DNA of 64,000 nt from Jannaschia helgolandensis (GCF_900109285.1 NZ_FNZQ01000005.1:1-64000), one strand, 5' to 3'; counted from the first letter of the stretch, positions 16,359-26,652 are shown. A program made the numbers and translations. The notes: generated by a model not told the origin, from the sequence alone.

Positions 16359-16531
16359 GGCCTGACCACAACAGCCACGCACGGAGGTCATGAAAAGCGC
16401 CGCAAATCATTGGACAGTATCAAGCGTTCTGTACCGCCCCGTTGGCCATGTCGGGAAGAAGGTCGTCCAGCAATTCTTGGAACGTGGCGACGATAACCAC
16501 GGGCCCGGTTCATCAGGCTGGTTGTCATGAC
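16359..16531. other. Non-coding or decayed stretch after the MCE remnant
   Basis: On the minus strand an ATG at 16528 overlaps the MCE stop and opens MTTSLMNRARGYRRHVPRIA, running about 48 codons with no family I recognise. In Mla-type operons an auxiliary lipoprotein gene usually follows the MCE gene, so this could be its eroded start. A competing minus-strand frame ends FQELLDDLLPDMANGAVQNA at 16420. Neither can be called a gene. Confidence 0.3.
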
Positions 16532-17671
16532 TTACCTCTCGTAGGTCGGGACGCGATCATTGAGAAGAAAGCGTGCGGGGTTCTGGTCGATCCGGCGGAC
16601 GAGTGTCTCAAGGGTTCATACCAAGGTGCGGGCTTCTTGGGCGAGCCGTGTCAGTTCACGAAGACCGGTGTTGGCGAAATCGCCGACGCCCGGCGCACTG
16701 ACCGCGACCTCTTGCTGGACTTGGGCCACGACGGCATCGGCACGTGCGATCAAGGCCTTCAGATCGGTGGCGATCATCGGAACGTCGCGGGCTACGGCTT
16801 CCACAGTTACACCGATCCTTTCAGACGCCAGGCGGATATCGGCGAGAACCGGAGCGATATCAATTTCCATAAGGCCGCTCGCCGCATCGAAGGCAGCCTC
16901 CGCAGAAGCCAGTGCACTCTCCGCCCCGGTCATTGCGCCATCCAGAACATCCAGAGAGCGCTGCGCTCGCTGAAAGAGCACGTTTGCGGATGCGATCGTC
17001 TGTTCGGTCTCAGTCGCCAAGGGGGCAAACCGGCCCGTCAATCCGGTCAGATCGGCGGCCACCTGATCGACGGCCGCCGCTGCGGTCGCGACGCCCGCGC
17101 GTATATTTGCGACCACGGATGGCACATCTTCATTTATGACGATCTCGAGGGCAGCGATGGCAGATCCTGCACGGGTCAATATGTCCCGCGCCTCGACGAC
17201 GAGCAGCGTGCCATCCCCATCCACAAGCTCGTCGAAACTATGGGAGGCATCAGTTACAGCGGCAAAGGCAATTTCGGCCCCTCGCAAGGTCGTTTCCAAT
17301 TCCGCCAAACGGGCGTTCAGCAGGGTTGCTGTTGCTGCATATCCTTCAAGCGTTTCGCCAGTCCGGTTTCTGAGATCCAGGATGGTTTCACTCATTAGAA
17401 TAACCGCCTCGGAAACCTGTTCCAGAATTAGAGGTACCTGGTCGCTCAGGATAGCTTCGGCCCGGGTGAATGTATCGCCGACTTTCTCGATTGCATCGCC
17501 TGACCTGCTCAGCGTCAACTCGGCTGCACCGAAAGCTAGCTGTGCTGACGCCAGCGCGGTATCTGCCCGCTCCAGCGTCGTCTCGACCGCTGCCCCGATG
17601 CTGTCGAGCCGGTCGGTGAATCGGGTTATCTGAAGCGTGGCATCGCTGAAGGTTCCGGTAATCTCGGAAAA
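16532..17671 (-). pseudogene. MCE/MlaD-family substrate-binding protein, headless, nonsense mutation
   Basis: The long helical C-terminal region of an MCE-type protein is present, with repeats such as TRFTDRLDSIGAAVETTLER and LVVEARDILTRAGSAIAALE. The N-terminal TM helix and the MCE domain are absent, because the sequence joins directly to the mlaF remnant near 17670. A TGA at about 16613-16615 interrupts the frame. In the same frame it continues TLETLVRRIDQNPARFFLND then RVPTYER to a TAA at 16532, the normal family terminus. A single CGA-to-TGA change would explain the stop. The gene is non-functional. Confidence 0.8.
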
Positions 17672-18345
17672 AACCTTGCGGTCGGCCAGAACCGCAACCC
17701 GGTCGCAAATCGCATTCAAGCTGTCCAGATCATGTGTGACGAGGAACACCGTTAACCAAGAACATTCTGTAACTGCTTGATGAGAATGTTGAATGCTGCC
17801 GCGACGGTGGGGTCGAAACCGGCCGTAGGTTCATCGAGAAAGACAATCACGGGATCGAGCGCGATGGCGCGCGCAAAGCCCGCACGTTTGCGCATGCCGC
17901 CCGACATTTCCGATGGATACTTGGTCTGGGCGTTTTCAGGCAAACCGACCATGCGCACCTTTATGCCCACCAGCGTTTCGCGCAGGTCATTATCCAGATG
18001 CAATTGCTCTCGCATCGGCGCCTCTACGTTCTGACGTACGATCAGTGAGGAAAACAGCGCGCCGTCCTGAAACATTACGCCCCAGCGGCGGCGCCGACGG
18101 CGGTATTCGGCCTCTGGCGTATCGCGAACACTCTGACCGAATACCTCGATCTGGTCCCGCTGCGGTTTCATCCGACCGACGATAGCAGGCAGGAGAACCG
18201 ACTTGCCGGTCTCCGATCCGCCTACGATGCCGATAATCTCGCCCCGACGCACGTCGACGTCGAGATCTTCATGTACGATATGTGTGCCGAACCGCGTCAC
18301 CAGGCCCCGGACGCGAATAATATGGTCATTGGGCGTATCAGACAT
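17672..18345 (-). pseudogene. mlaF: Mla-type ABC transporter ATPase, frameshifted and truncated
   Basis: From the ATG at 18345: MSDTPNDHIIRVRGLVTRFG, the Walker A IVGGSETGKSVLL (Glu in place of the usual Gly/Ser-Ser), signature SEMSGGMRKRAGFARA and Walker B PVIVFLDEPTAGFDP. At about 17755 a base is missing in LG-LTVFLVTHDLD, giving a stop at 17752; the alternative frame resumes VFLVTHDLDSLNAICDRVAV and LADRKV. The last ~30 residues are lost where the sequence fuses to the MCE remnant. The start overlaps the mlaE stop (TGATG). The ATPase of this transporter is probably dead. Confidence 0.82.
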
Positions 18346-19478
18346 CAGACACCCACCACGGCAAAAAAGACTGAAAACAGCGCGTCCATCACGATGACCA
18401 TGAAGATCGACAAGACAACGGAAGCCGAGGTCAACCGGCCGAGCGATTCTGCATCGCTGCCAACCATCATCCCTTCGTAACAACCGATGATTCCGATAAT
18501 CAGTGCGAAGAATGGTGCCTTGATCATGCCGATACCGAAATGCCAGACATCGGTGTTCGATACGAGCCGCGACTGAAACACAGCTGGCGAAACCCCAAGT
18601 TCGATCCACGACATGATGGCACCGCCAACCAGTCCAGAAATATCGGCGATGAAGCCGAGCGCGGGCAGCATCAGCATCAGGGCAAGTACGCGCGGCACCA
18701 CCAGGATTGTCACTGGATCGAGACCAAGGGTGCGCATTGCGTCAATCTCTTCACGCATCTTCATCGACCCGATGGCGGCAGTGAAAGCCGACCCCGAACG
18801 GCCTGCCACGATGATCGCGGTCAGTAGGATGCCAAGTTCGCGCAGCACCGAGATGGCAATCAGATCGACGACGAAAACCTCGGCACCGAATTGGCGCAAC
18901 TGCGCTGATCCCTGAAAGGCCAGGACCACACCGATAAGGAACGCCATCAACGCCACGATCGGCACCGCATTCAGCCCCACTTCCTGACAGTGGTGGACCA
19001 GCGATGTCAGCCGCAACCGGCGCGGATTGACCAGGATCGCCGCCATGGCGCCGACTGTCTGACCGAGAAACGATATCATTTCAAAACCGATCCTTGCCCC
19101 ACGCACGACCTTGCGGCCAAAGCGTTCAAGTCGGTCAGCCAACAGGCTTGGTTTTATGGTCGCGATATTTTCGGGTGGCAGGTTGCGGCGTACGGTCTCG
19201 AGCAGCTGGGTCTGCGGTTCGCTCGCTCCTTCAAGAGCGATAGTCCGGTCGCCTGTTGCACCTGACCGTTGCAGATCGACAAGGAACCAAGCCCCGGCCG
19301 TATCGATCCGGGTCAAACGGGCCATGTCGATGACCTTCACGCCGCGCGCCATATTGCGTGCACGCGCGCGGTCAAGGCCTTGCAAAGCATCGATATGCAA
19401 TCGGCCCGACAGCACCAGACGCGGCCCGTCGATCACAAGATCAAATATGTCTTTCGGTGTTTTCCGGCCTTCGCTCAC
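18345..19478 (-). CDS. mlaE: MlaE-type ABC permease with N-terminal STAS domain
   Basis: This 377-residue protein has an N-terminal STAS domain (VIDMARLTRIDTAGAWFLVD) and a C-terminal MlaE permease domain (GLNAVPIVALMAFLIGVVLA, FQGSAQLRQFGAEVFVVDLI, AGRSGSAFTAAIGSMKMREE, IDAMRTLGLDPVTILVVPRV). Such proteins are the membrane part of phospholipid or intermembrane lipid transporters, with MlaF-type ATPase and MCE protein as partners. It is the only intact member here, since both partners downstream are broken. The start is GTG, overlapping the arcC stop (GTGA), which suggests it was once translated together with the arc genes. Confidence 0.88.
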   Translation of the reverse strand: MSEGRKTPKDIFDLVIDGPRLVLSGRLHIDALQGLDRARARNMARGVKVIDMARLTRIDTAGAWFLVDLQRSGATGDRTIALEGASEPQTQLLETVRRNLPPENIATIKPSLLADRLERFGRKVVRGARIGFEMISFLGQTVGAMAAILVNPRRLRLTSLVHHCQEVGLNAVPIVALMAFLIGVVLAFQGSAQLRQFGAEVFVVDLIAISVLRELGILLTAIIVAGRSGSAFTAAIGSMKMREEIDAMRTLGLDPVTILVVPRVLALMLMLPALGFIADISGLVGGAIMSWIELGVSPAVFQSRLVSNTDVWHFGIGMIKAPFFALIIGIIGCYEGMMVGSDAESLGRLTSASVVLSIFMVIVMDALFSVFFAVVGV

Positions 19479-20379
19479 CCCCCGCCACCCTCAAGGTGGA
19501 CCAGAGTACCGGCCTGCCCCGACAATAGCTTCGGAGCATCTTCAAGGCGACCGATAGCAGCCGTGGTGCCGCCTTCCCTCAGGAACGACAATGCAGCTTC
19601 CACTTTGGGCCGCATCGACCCGGCGGGCAGGTCCATCGCACCGGCTTCGGCCTCGCTCAGGGTCATGAGAGGCTGCGCTGTGGGTGTATCGAAATCCACA
19701 AATACCGCTTCGACATCCGTCAGAAACAGCAGGGCCTCCGCCCCTAGACGTGCAGCAAGAAGCGCGCTTGCCCGGTCCTTGTCCACGACTGCCTCAACCC
19801 CATGATGAGTGCCGTCGGCACGGCGCACGACAGGGATTCCGCCACCGCCGCCACAGATTACAACGGCACCATGTTTCAACAGTATTTGGATGGCCTTGAG
19901 ATCAGGCAGATCGAGCGGCAGGGGCGAAGGTACGGTGCGGCGCCAGTGATCCCCATCCTGCGCGATGGTCCAGCCGCGCGGTGCGCGCGATGGCCTCGGC
20001 TTCGGCGCGACTCCAGACCGGACCGATGAACTTGGTCGGAGCGGCAAACGCCGGATCGTCGCCATCGACCACGACCTGCGTCAGAAGTGTCACGACGGGC
20101 CGGTCGTGCGCCAGCGCATTCTCGAGAGCGCGTTCGATCACATAACCGATCATTCCGTCTGTCTCCGCCCCCAGAATGTCGAGCGGCCAGGAATCGGCCT
20201 GCATCGCCAACATACCCACTTGCGGGCCGTTGCCATGGGTGACGACGAGACTGACCCGCGCGCACGATTTGGGCCAGATATTCAGCCGCAAGCGTTACAT
20301 TACGCTCCTGTGCTGCGGCCGTCATCTCCTCACCACGGCGAAGCAGGGCATTCCCACCCAAGGCTGCGACAACTAGCAC
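19475..20379 (-). pseudogene. arcC: Carbamate kinase, two frameshifts
   Basis: Carbamate kinase makes ATP from carbamoyl phosphate, the last step of the arginine deiminase pathway. Three reading frames together give the whole protein: VLVVAALGGNALLRRGEEMT; then [40 protein letters not shown] and [16 protein letters not shown]; then [60 protein letters not shown] and GSMRPKVEAALSFL. Frame changes lie near 20255 and 19990. A GTG start at 20379 directly follows arcB. Length and order are otherwise normal, so decay is recent or some shifts are sequencing errors. Confidence 0.85.
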
Positions 20380-20380
20380 C

Positions 20381-21109
20381 TCAGGCTCCCAGCGTCGCGA
20401 CGAGCACTGCCTTGATCGTATGCATGCGGTTCTCGGCCTGATCGAATACGATGGAAACGGCGCTTTCAAAGACTTCGTCCGTCACCTCCAGTGCGTCCAA
20501 TCCATGCTCACGTGCGATCCTTGCGCCGACCTCGGTGTCGACGTTGTGAAACGCCGGCAGACAATGCATGAATTTCGTATCCGGGTATCCGGTTTTTTCC
20601 AGCATCGCCGCGTTCACCTGATATGGTATCAGCGCTTCAATCCGGCGGGCCCAGACGACTTCAGGTTCCCCCATTGACACCCAGAAGTCCGTGTACAGGA
20701 AATCACACTTCCGCACCCCTGAGTCCACATCTTCGGTAAGCGTCAGGCGAGCGCCGGTCTGCTCGGCTATGACCTTGGCCTCCTCAATCAGCGTCTTATC
20801 CGGCCAGAGCGGCTTGGGCCCGCAAAGCCGCACATCCATGCCCATCTTCACGCCGCCGATCATGAGGCTGTCGCCCATGTTGTTGCCGGTATCCCCGAGA
20901 AAGCAGAATGCGATCTGGGACAACGGCCGGTCGCAGTGCTCGCCCATCGTCATCAGATCAGCAAGAATCTGGGTCGGATGAAACTCGTCCGTCAGGCCGT
21001 TGTAGACTGGCACGCCTGCCCATTCGGCCAGTTCTTCGACAATCTTCTGGCCGAAACCGCGATACTCGATCGCGTCATAGACCCGGCCCAGAACCCGTGC
21101 GGTATGCAT
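20381..21109 (-). pseudogene. arcB: Ornithine carbamoyltransferase (catabolic type), N-terminally truncated
   Basis: 242 residues match the C-terminal two thirds of the enzyme: [80 protein letters not shown] and [20 protein letters not shown]. About 95 N-terminal residues, including the STRTR carbamoyl-phosphate site, are missing. Sequence upstream of 21109 ([16 protein letters not shown]) does not match. The rest of the frame is open. It lies between arcA and arcC remnants in the standard order. Confidence 0.85.
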
Positions 21110-21157
21110 GAACCGCTGTCGTACGGAGTGCGTGATAGTCCTCGGGCGGGATACGCA

Positions 21158-22083
21158 TCAGTCGTCGTGGGGATCTCGCTCGATCGGGCAGGTCATGCAG
21201 TGTCCGCCGCCCTGCCCCGCCCCAGTTCCGAGCCGCGCAGGGTAATGACCTCTAGCCCTGCCTTGCGCAGCAATGTGCTGGTATGGGTGTTGCGGTCATA
21301 CGCCATGACGACGCCGGGCTCGATCGCGAAAACGTTGTTGCCATCATCCCACTGTTCGCGTGCCTGTGCCTGGGCGTAACTACCAGCACGTCAACGCTTC
21401 CGCCTCGTCGGTGTAGCTTGTGGCAATGTCACGGTCGCAAAGAGAAAACACCGTATCGAGATGCGTCGCGGCGCGTGCTGGTGGCATGGCGCAGCCGATG
21501 ACGCGCTCGACGGCACCGGCGGCGAACAATGCGCGCGCGACCTGCCCCACAGCCTGCGGTGTTGTGCGCTCGCCCATTCCGATCAGGACAATGCCGCGCC
21601 CGTTGGGCATGACGTCGCCACCTTCGAGGCTGGCGGGTTGCATGTCTTCATCCGCACCACCCCACCAGACCTTCTCCTTATTTGCGAACATTGGGTGAAA
21701 GCGATAGATCGCATCCATCAGCAGCGTTTCCTGCTGACGTACGCGCCAATGCATTGGGTTCAGGGTCACTCCGCCATAGATCCAAGCCGAAGTGTCGCGT
21801 GTGAACAGCATGTTCGGCAGTGGCTGCAGCAAAAAACCTTCGCGGCCAAGAACTGCGGCCATCATCCCTGTGGAGCGAAGTGCAGATCGTGGACCGCGAT
21901 GCCGCCGATCAGGAAGCGCGCAAGTTCTTGTGCGGGCATCTCCTCGAGCCAGCCGAGAAGTTCGTCAAGCACCCCCACGCCGACGACATTCGCGGGCGTC
22001 AACCGCTCGTGAGCCAAACCCGGTGCGCAGACGATCACGCGCCGGAGCTTGCCGGTTTCGGAATGGACGCCAAGCGCGGTCAT
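21158..22083 (-). pseudogene. arcA: Arginine deiminase, internal deletions and frameshifts
   Basis: Arginine deiminase converts arginine to citrulline and ammonia. Three separate frames remain. The N-terminal one is LGVHSETGKLRRVIVCAPGL to 21862. The central one has [40 protein letters not shown] and [10 protein letters not shown], to 21380. The C-terminal one is [20 protein letters not shown] followed by [20 protein letters not shown], with the catalytic Cys, ending at 21158. About 60-70 residues are missing after the first piece and about 40 before the last. The gene cannot make an active enzyme. Confidence 0.85.
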
Positions 22084-23204
22084 AGCATCACCGCCAGGCT
22101 CAGCGCAGCCATGATGAGGACCGTGAGGATCAGCAGCAGTGGCGCCACGAAGCGCAACCAGCGGTCGTAGGGCACCCGTCCTATGGCCAGCGCGCCGACA
22201 ACTACCGCTGAGGTCGGTGTGATGAGATTCACGATACCGGATGCCGACTGATAAGCGGTAACGGCCAGCGACCGGTCCACGCCCGCGAAATCCGAAACCG
22301 GTGCCAGGATGGGCATCGACAGGACGGCAAGGCCAGACGTTGAAGGGACGAGAAGCTCATCGCCACTTCGTTCCAATACATTCCATTGATGAACACGACC
22401 TCAGACTGGCCTGCGATCGCCTGTTCCGAGGCGTTGAGGATCGTGTCCGTTATCCGGCCTGCATCCATGATGACCACGATACCGCGCGCGAGATCCATAA
22501 TGAGCGCCACACCAAGGAGGTCGCGCGCCGTCTACGAACGCTTCGACGAAAGGCTTTTCGCCGATCAACGCGACGGTGCCGATAACCAGCGCCGCGCCAA
22601 GGAAAAGCATCGACATCTCGGCCATCCACCAGCCCTGAACGGCCACGCCCCAGATCATGACCGCAAAGGTTATGCCGAATAGAATGAGGACGAGTTTCTG
22701 CCGTCCTGACAGATCGGCGGCCAGACCGACAGTTTTGCCCATGAAATGGCGCAAATTGTCCTCGCGCCGGTCCGCGACGATAGAGCGCGAGGGGTCGGCC
22801 TTCACTTTCGCCGCATAGCGCATCACGAAAACCACGCAGATCAGCCAGCCGATTCCAAGGATCGCCAGTCTCAGGAGCAACCCGTCGGTAAACGGAATAT
22901 TTGCGGCATCGGAGGCGATGGCGGTTGCGAAGGGATTGATCGTCGATCCCAACACTCCGATCCCTGCACCGAGCAGGATCACCGCCACGCCGGTCAGCGC
23001 GTCGTAGCCTGCGGCGATCATCACCGGTATCAGGATTGCATAGAACGCCAGCGTCTCTTCTGCCATGCCATACGTCATGCCTCCCGCGGCAAACAGAGCC
23101 ATCAGGATCGGGATCATCCACTTTTCGCGGCCTTTCATGACATGGCTTTCTTCTGTCGCGTCCGACCCGTTGCGGGACCTTTGGCTCAGGAATGCCGGAA
23201 TCAC
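22080..23204 (-). pseudogene. YfcC/ArcD-type arginine-ornithine antiporter, decayed
   Basis: The frames MKGREKWMIPILMALFAAGG, TYGMAEETLAFYAILIPVMI, LLGAGIGVLGSTINPFATAI, then LARGIVVIMDAGRITDTIL and VPSTSGLAVLSMPILAPVSD with NLITPTSAVVVGALAIGRVP identify the YfcC family, which in arc operons supplies the arginine/ornithine antiporter. About 135 N-terminal residues are missing and at least two frameshifts break the rest, near 22505 and 22375. Its stop overlaps the arcA start (ATGA), so it was the first gene of the operon. Confidence 0.8.
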
Positions 23205-23215
23205 CGGTGCTTCGA

Positions 23216-23229
23216 TTGATGCCGATCAA
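23216..23229. promoter_or_regulatory. FNR/FixK-type box upstream of the alcohol dehydrogenase gene
   Basis: TTGATGCCGATCAA matches the TTGAT-N4-ATCAA consensus exactly. Its centre is 69.5 bp before the ATG at 23292, which leaves room for a class II promoter with a short leader. Confidence 0.75.
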
Positions 23230-23291
23230 GTCCGGAACCGCATTTTCCATGCACTAGCTTGCATGACCTTACGCGATGAGGAGATTTTCCA

Positions 23292-24320
23292 ATGACGATC
23301 CCCCAGACGATGAAAGCTGCCGTGGTTACCGAACTCGGCAAACCGCTGGATATCCGCGAACATCCCGTGCCACAGATCGGAGCCGGTCAGGTGCTGGTCC
23401 GGGTACGGGCGTCCGGTGTGTGCCACACTGATCTGCATGCAGCTATGGGTGACTGGCCCGTAAAACCAACGGCACCCTTCATTCCGGGGCACGAAGGTGT
23501 AGGCGAGATCGTAGCCCTTGGTACCGGTGTTACCCATCTGAAGGAAGGCGACCGGGTCGGCGTGCCCTGGTTGCACTCAGCCTGTGGCCGGTGCGAACAT
23601 TGCACCGGAGGCTGGGAAACCCTTTGCGAAAGTCAACAGAACACCGGCTATTCCGTCGATGGAGCTTATGCCGAATACGTTGCGGCAGATGCCGATTATG
23701 TCGGCCAATTGCCCGACGGGTTCGATTTTGGTCCTGCCTCGCCTGTGCTTTGTGCGGGCGTGACCGTCTACAAGGGATTGAAAGAAACCGAAGTTCGGCC
23801 CGGTCAATGGGTCGCCATTCTGGGGATTGGCGGACTCGGTCATATGGCGGTACAATACGCCAAGGCCATGGGGATGCATGTCGTGGCAATCGACATCGCC
23901 GACAGCAAGTTGAAGCTCGCGAAATCCTTGGGCGCCGACGAGATAATCAATGCCGCGGACGTCGATCCGGTCAAGGAGGTCATTTCGCAGATCGGCGGCG
24001 TGCATGGCGCGCTCGTCACTGCCGTGAACACCAAGGCATTTGCCCAGGCGACGGGCATGCTGCGCCGTCATGGCACGATGTCACTCGTCGGCCTGCCCCC
24101 CGGCGACTTTTCCCTGCCGATCTTTGACGTCGTACTGAAGCGTCTGACGATCCGCGGCTCCATCGTCGGCACGCGCCTCGATCTGTCCGAAGCCTTGGCC
24201 CTTGCGGCGGAAGGGCAAGTGAAGACGACATTCAACTGGGCAAAACTCGACGACATCAATGAAATTTTTGATTGGATGCGCGAGGGCCGGATTGAGGGCC
24301 GGGTTGTTCTGGAGATCTAA
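23292..24320 (+). CDS. adhP: Zinc-dependent alcohol dehydrogenase
   Basis: This 342-residue medium-chain alcohol dehydrogenase has the catalytic zinc site [17 protein letters not shown] with [12 protein letters not shown], a structural zinc site ([15 protein letters not shown]), and the NAD-binding [17 protein letters not shown]. It is closest to AdhP-type ethanol-active enzymes that interconvert aldehydes and alcohols with NAD(H). The perfect FNR-type box upstream suggests low-oxygen induction, as for fermentative alcohol formation. The ATG follows GAGGAG. The gene looks intact, unlike the decayed block on its left. Confidence 0.9.
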   Translation: MTIPQTMKAAVVTELGKPLDIREHPVPQIGAGQVLVRVRASGVCHTDLHAAMGDWPVKPTAPFIPGHEGVGEIVALGTGVTHLKEGDRVGVPWLHSACGRCEHCTGGWETLCESQQNTGYSVDGAYAEYVAADADYVGQLPDGFDFGPASPVLCAGVTVYKGLKETEVRPGQWVAILGIGGLGHMAVQYAKAMGMHVVAIDIADSKLKLAKSLGADEIINAADVDPVKEVISQIGGVHGALVTAVNTKAFAQATGMLRRHGTMSLVGLPPGDFSLPIFDVVLKRLTIRGSIVGTRLDLSEALALAAEGQVKTTFNWAKLDDINEIFDWMREGRIEGRVVLEI

Positions 24321-24335
24321 ACTGAGGTCGTAACA

Positions 24336-24956
24336 TTGCTTCATGAGCAGCTTGACCCAAAATCTGACACGAACGAGATCAGCTTTGCCGCCCTTCTCGA
24401 AAGTCTGAGCAATCAAGCCCGCGCTGGCACGGAAGTAACACTTGGCAGTGCGCTCGATCAGGCAGGGGCGCGGATGCACGGTGTCGCGATCCTGCTGTTC
24501 GCCCTGCCCGACTCTATCCCTCTCCCCATCCCGAGTGCAGGGGCAATTCTTGGTGTTCCGCTTATGATAATCTCGGCTCATCTGGCTCTGTACGGAGAAC
24601 GGGGCAGTCTGCCGCGACGCGCCAGACGCATACGCCTGCCGCTGCGGATGATCGAGACCATGATACGGTTTCTCGCCGTTCCGTTACGATGGGCGGAAAG
24701 CAGGAGCTACGAGCGACTGCCGATATTCGCGAAACGCGAAAGGCTTGTCGGTGTCGTCTGCCTGCTCATGTCTTTACTTCTGGTGATGCCAATTCCGCTT
24801 ATGAACGCACCGCCGGCCATTGCGATAGCCTGCATGTCTTGGGGCCTGGTTCAGCGAGATGGCGTTTTCGTGGGGATAGGAATAGCTGTTTCCATCGGCG
24901 TTTTAGTCAGCATCCTCATTTTTGCCGATCTGATCCTGAACGCGCTTACCGCATAG
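24336..24956 (+). CDS. ExoD-family membrane protein
   Basis: This 206-residue protein has the ExoD signature (HGVAILLFALPDSIPLPIPS, GAILGVPLMIISAHLALYGE, ERLPIFAKRERLVGVVCLL) and four or five hydrophobic segments. ExoD affects exopolysaccharide production in rhizobia; its mechanism is not known. No ATG fits the frame, so a TTG at 24336 with TGAGGT upstream is the likely start. It lies 15 bp after the alcohol dehydrogenase and is probably co-transcribed. Its 3' end overlaps the convergent stress-protein remnant by 54 bp. Confidence 0.75.
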   Translation: MLHEQLDPKSDTNEISFAALLESLSNQARAGTEVTLGSALDQAGARMHGVAILLFALPDSIPLPIPSAGAILGVPLMIISAHLALYGERGSLPRRARRIRLPLRMIETMIRFLAVPLRWAESRSYERLPIFAKRERLVGVVCLLMSLLLVMPIPLMNAPPAIAIACMSWGLVQRDGVFVGIGIAVSIGVLVSILIFADLILNALTA

Positions 24957-25788
24957 CGGTACAATAAGAATGTCAAAATTCGAATATGACAAAAGTTCGT
25001 GCGCTGTGCTGCCCAAGATCGCGGAAGACAGCCAGGAACGGCTATGTGCCCCAACACAAATCAGGTCCGAACCCAATTCTGCTGCAACGCGAGGTAATAT
25101 ATCTATTGCGCTGCCTTCGTGTAGAATTACTTCGCGCTTTTCGATTTTGATCGGCATGCTATTGAGCCATATGTCGACTTCTCGCCTGATATCGTCTTCG
25201 ATTCCTCTCTTGTCAGTGGCCGATATGCTCCCTGTTCGGTCGGTGGACATTGTGAGGTTTTTGAACGGTACATGATAGGCGTGCATCAAAGCCACGTTAT
25301 TTGCTCCAACAAGCTCGGTCGCGAGAGATACCGCGTTCGATGAACAGGTCGAAAAATCCAAGCCGACGACGGCGCGAACATAGTGGGCGACGGGCTCCCG
25401 CCTTGCCACCAGAATCGGAACCTCCGAGGTGCGCGCCATGCGTTCGATGGTTGTTCCACGGAAAAACTCAGCAATTCCGCGATCTCGGTGGCGACCTATG
25501 ACAATAAGATCCGCACCAAGATCGACGGCGGTAGAGGCGATATCAATACTGGGATCACCGAATATGAAAGAGACCTCGACATCGAGCGCCTTGGTGTCTT
25601 CGATCTTCGCTAGCTGTGACGTGATAAACTTCTCGGCGACTTGTTTCTGCATATCACCGATGATCAATGGCCAGTCCCCGTCGACGACATGAATGACATG
25701 CAGCTTGGCTACGGGCGATCAAAGACGCCCGTCGCAGTGCAATATCGGATCGATCAGAAAGATCTGTGGCAACCAGAATTTTCTTCAT
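24903..25788 (-). pseudogene. Universal stress protein, tandem UspA domains, frameshifted
   Basis: From the ATG at 25788 (upstream GGAGAGGAG) the frame starts MKKILVATDLSDRSDIALRR and ASLIAR, then shifts near 25715. The next frame continues AKLHVIHVVDGDWPLIIGDM and gives a first UspA domain ending ADLIVIGRHRDRGIAEFFRG and a second with VVGLDFSTCSSNAVSLATEL and SDLICVGAHSRSWLSSAILG. One extra base or two missing bases explain the break. The C-terminal ~15 residues lie inside the convergent exoD gene. It may be a recent pseudogene or a sequencing error. Confidence 0.8.
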
Positions 25789-26032
25789 CGCTCCTCTCCG
25801 GTTAGAATAGATTACACTGAGTCATAATAATCGCCAAGTCGTTTGAAAGTCCGGAATCTATTTCAACGTTTCATTTTCAGCTGCTCAATACCTGAGCACG
25901 GGTAGATTCACCTACTATCGGCTTGCAGACTGCCGAATGTCAAAAATGACGGTACCGTTGAAAATGAATCACCTTGTCCTGCAGCCTGCGAACTCTGCCG
26001 TGCCTACCTGTCACACCCCGTGTTATTGCTCA

Positions 26033-26245
26033 CTATTTCTGTCGGGTAGATGCCCCCAATGCCGTATAGATAGGACAGGACCGAACATATGCGGTAACTA
26101 CGAGAACGATGCCAACGACCACGGAAGCAGCAACAATCAAAGGGGCGAACGATAGAATATACTGGTTCCAAAGCGGTGCCAGTATGAGAAACAGTCCAAT
26201 AATATATCTGATAACGCGGTCAGCCGCTCCGATATTGATCGTCAT
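26033..26245 (-). CDS. DUF2892 (YgaP-like) small membrane protein
   Basis: This 70-residue protein has MTINIGAADRVIRYIIGLFL, the N-terminal family signature, and two TM segments ending in a YVRSCPIYTALG motif with the conserved Cys. In YgaP the same domain anchors a rhodanese, but here it stands alone. An upstream ATG at 26263 is also possible. The 243 bp between its stop and the stress-protein remnant contain no gene or box that I recognise, only an AT-rich stretch. Confidence 0.75.
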   Translation of the reverse strand: MTINIGAADRVIRYIIGLFLILAPLWNQYILSFAPLIVAASVVVGIVLVVTAYVRSCPIYTALGASTRQK

Positions 26246-26337
26246 GATTTTTCTTTTCTTCATGTTGCGTTATATTGCTGTCCAAAGAGCATTTACTGTC
26301 TGGCCCGTCAGGTTGTTTAGCCGATAAAGTGCAAGCT

Positions 26338-26652
26338 TCATTCAGGCGCCGACTTTCCGACGATTTCAGTTAGCTTCGCAGTCTCGGCATAATATTGATT
26401 GATCGCCTTCTGGACGAACTCCGCCTGCACCTGCTGCATCTCCGGGACCGATTTACAATGAAAAAGCTTTTGCTGGGTCTGGACGTCTTCCTTCATCCGT
26501 GCGGCTGCGAATGTCGTCAGCTCAGCGCCAAAATTCGCAAGGTTCTCCAGCCATGTCATCCCGTCCCAGGGTGTATGTGAAATCGGCCGGAAGCAGGCAT
26601 CCGGGTCGCCAATATCCTGAGCCGCAGGGGGAGTGTCGCTGTTGCTGTCCAT
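26338..26652 (-). CDS. Phasin-like protein
   Basis: This is a 104-residue protein. TWLENLANFGAELTTFAAAR, MKEDVQTQQKLFHCKSVPEM and QQVQAEFVQKAINQYYAETA follow the phasin pattern of amphipathic helices and the FVQKAxxxYxxE motif. Phasins coat polyhydroxyalkanoate granules; a PHA synthase gene lies 15 kb away in the same island. The ATG at 26652 follows AAGGAGACC. It is divergent from the kinase-like/ATPase gene, and a near-consensus FNR-type box sits midway (67.5 bp from this start). Confidence 0.75.
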   Translation of the reverse strand: MDSNSDTPPAAQDIGDPDACFRPISHTPWDGMTWLENLANFGAELTTFAAARMKEDVQTQQKLFHCKSVPEMQQVQAEFVQKAINQYYAETAKLTEIVGKSAPE

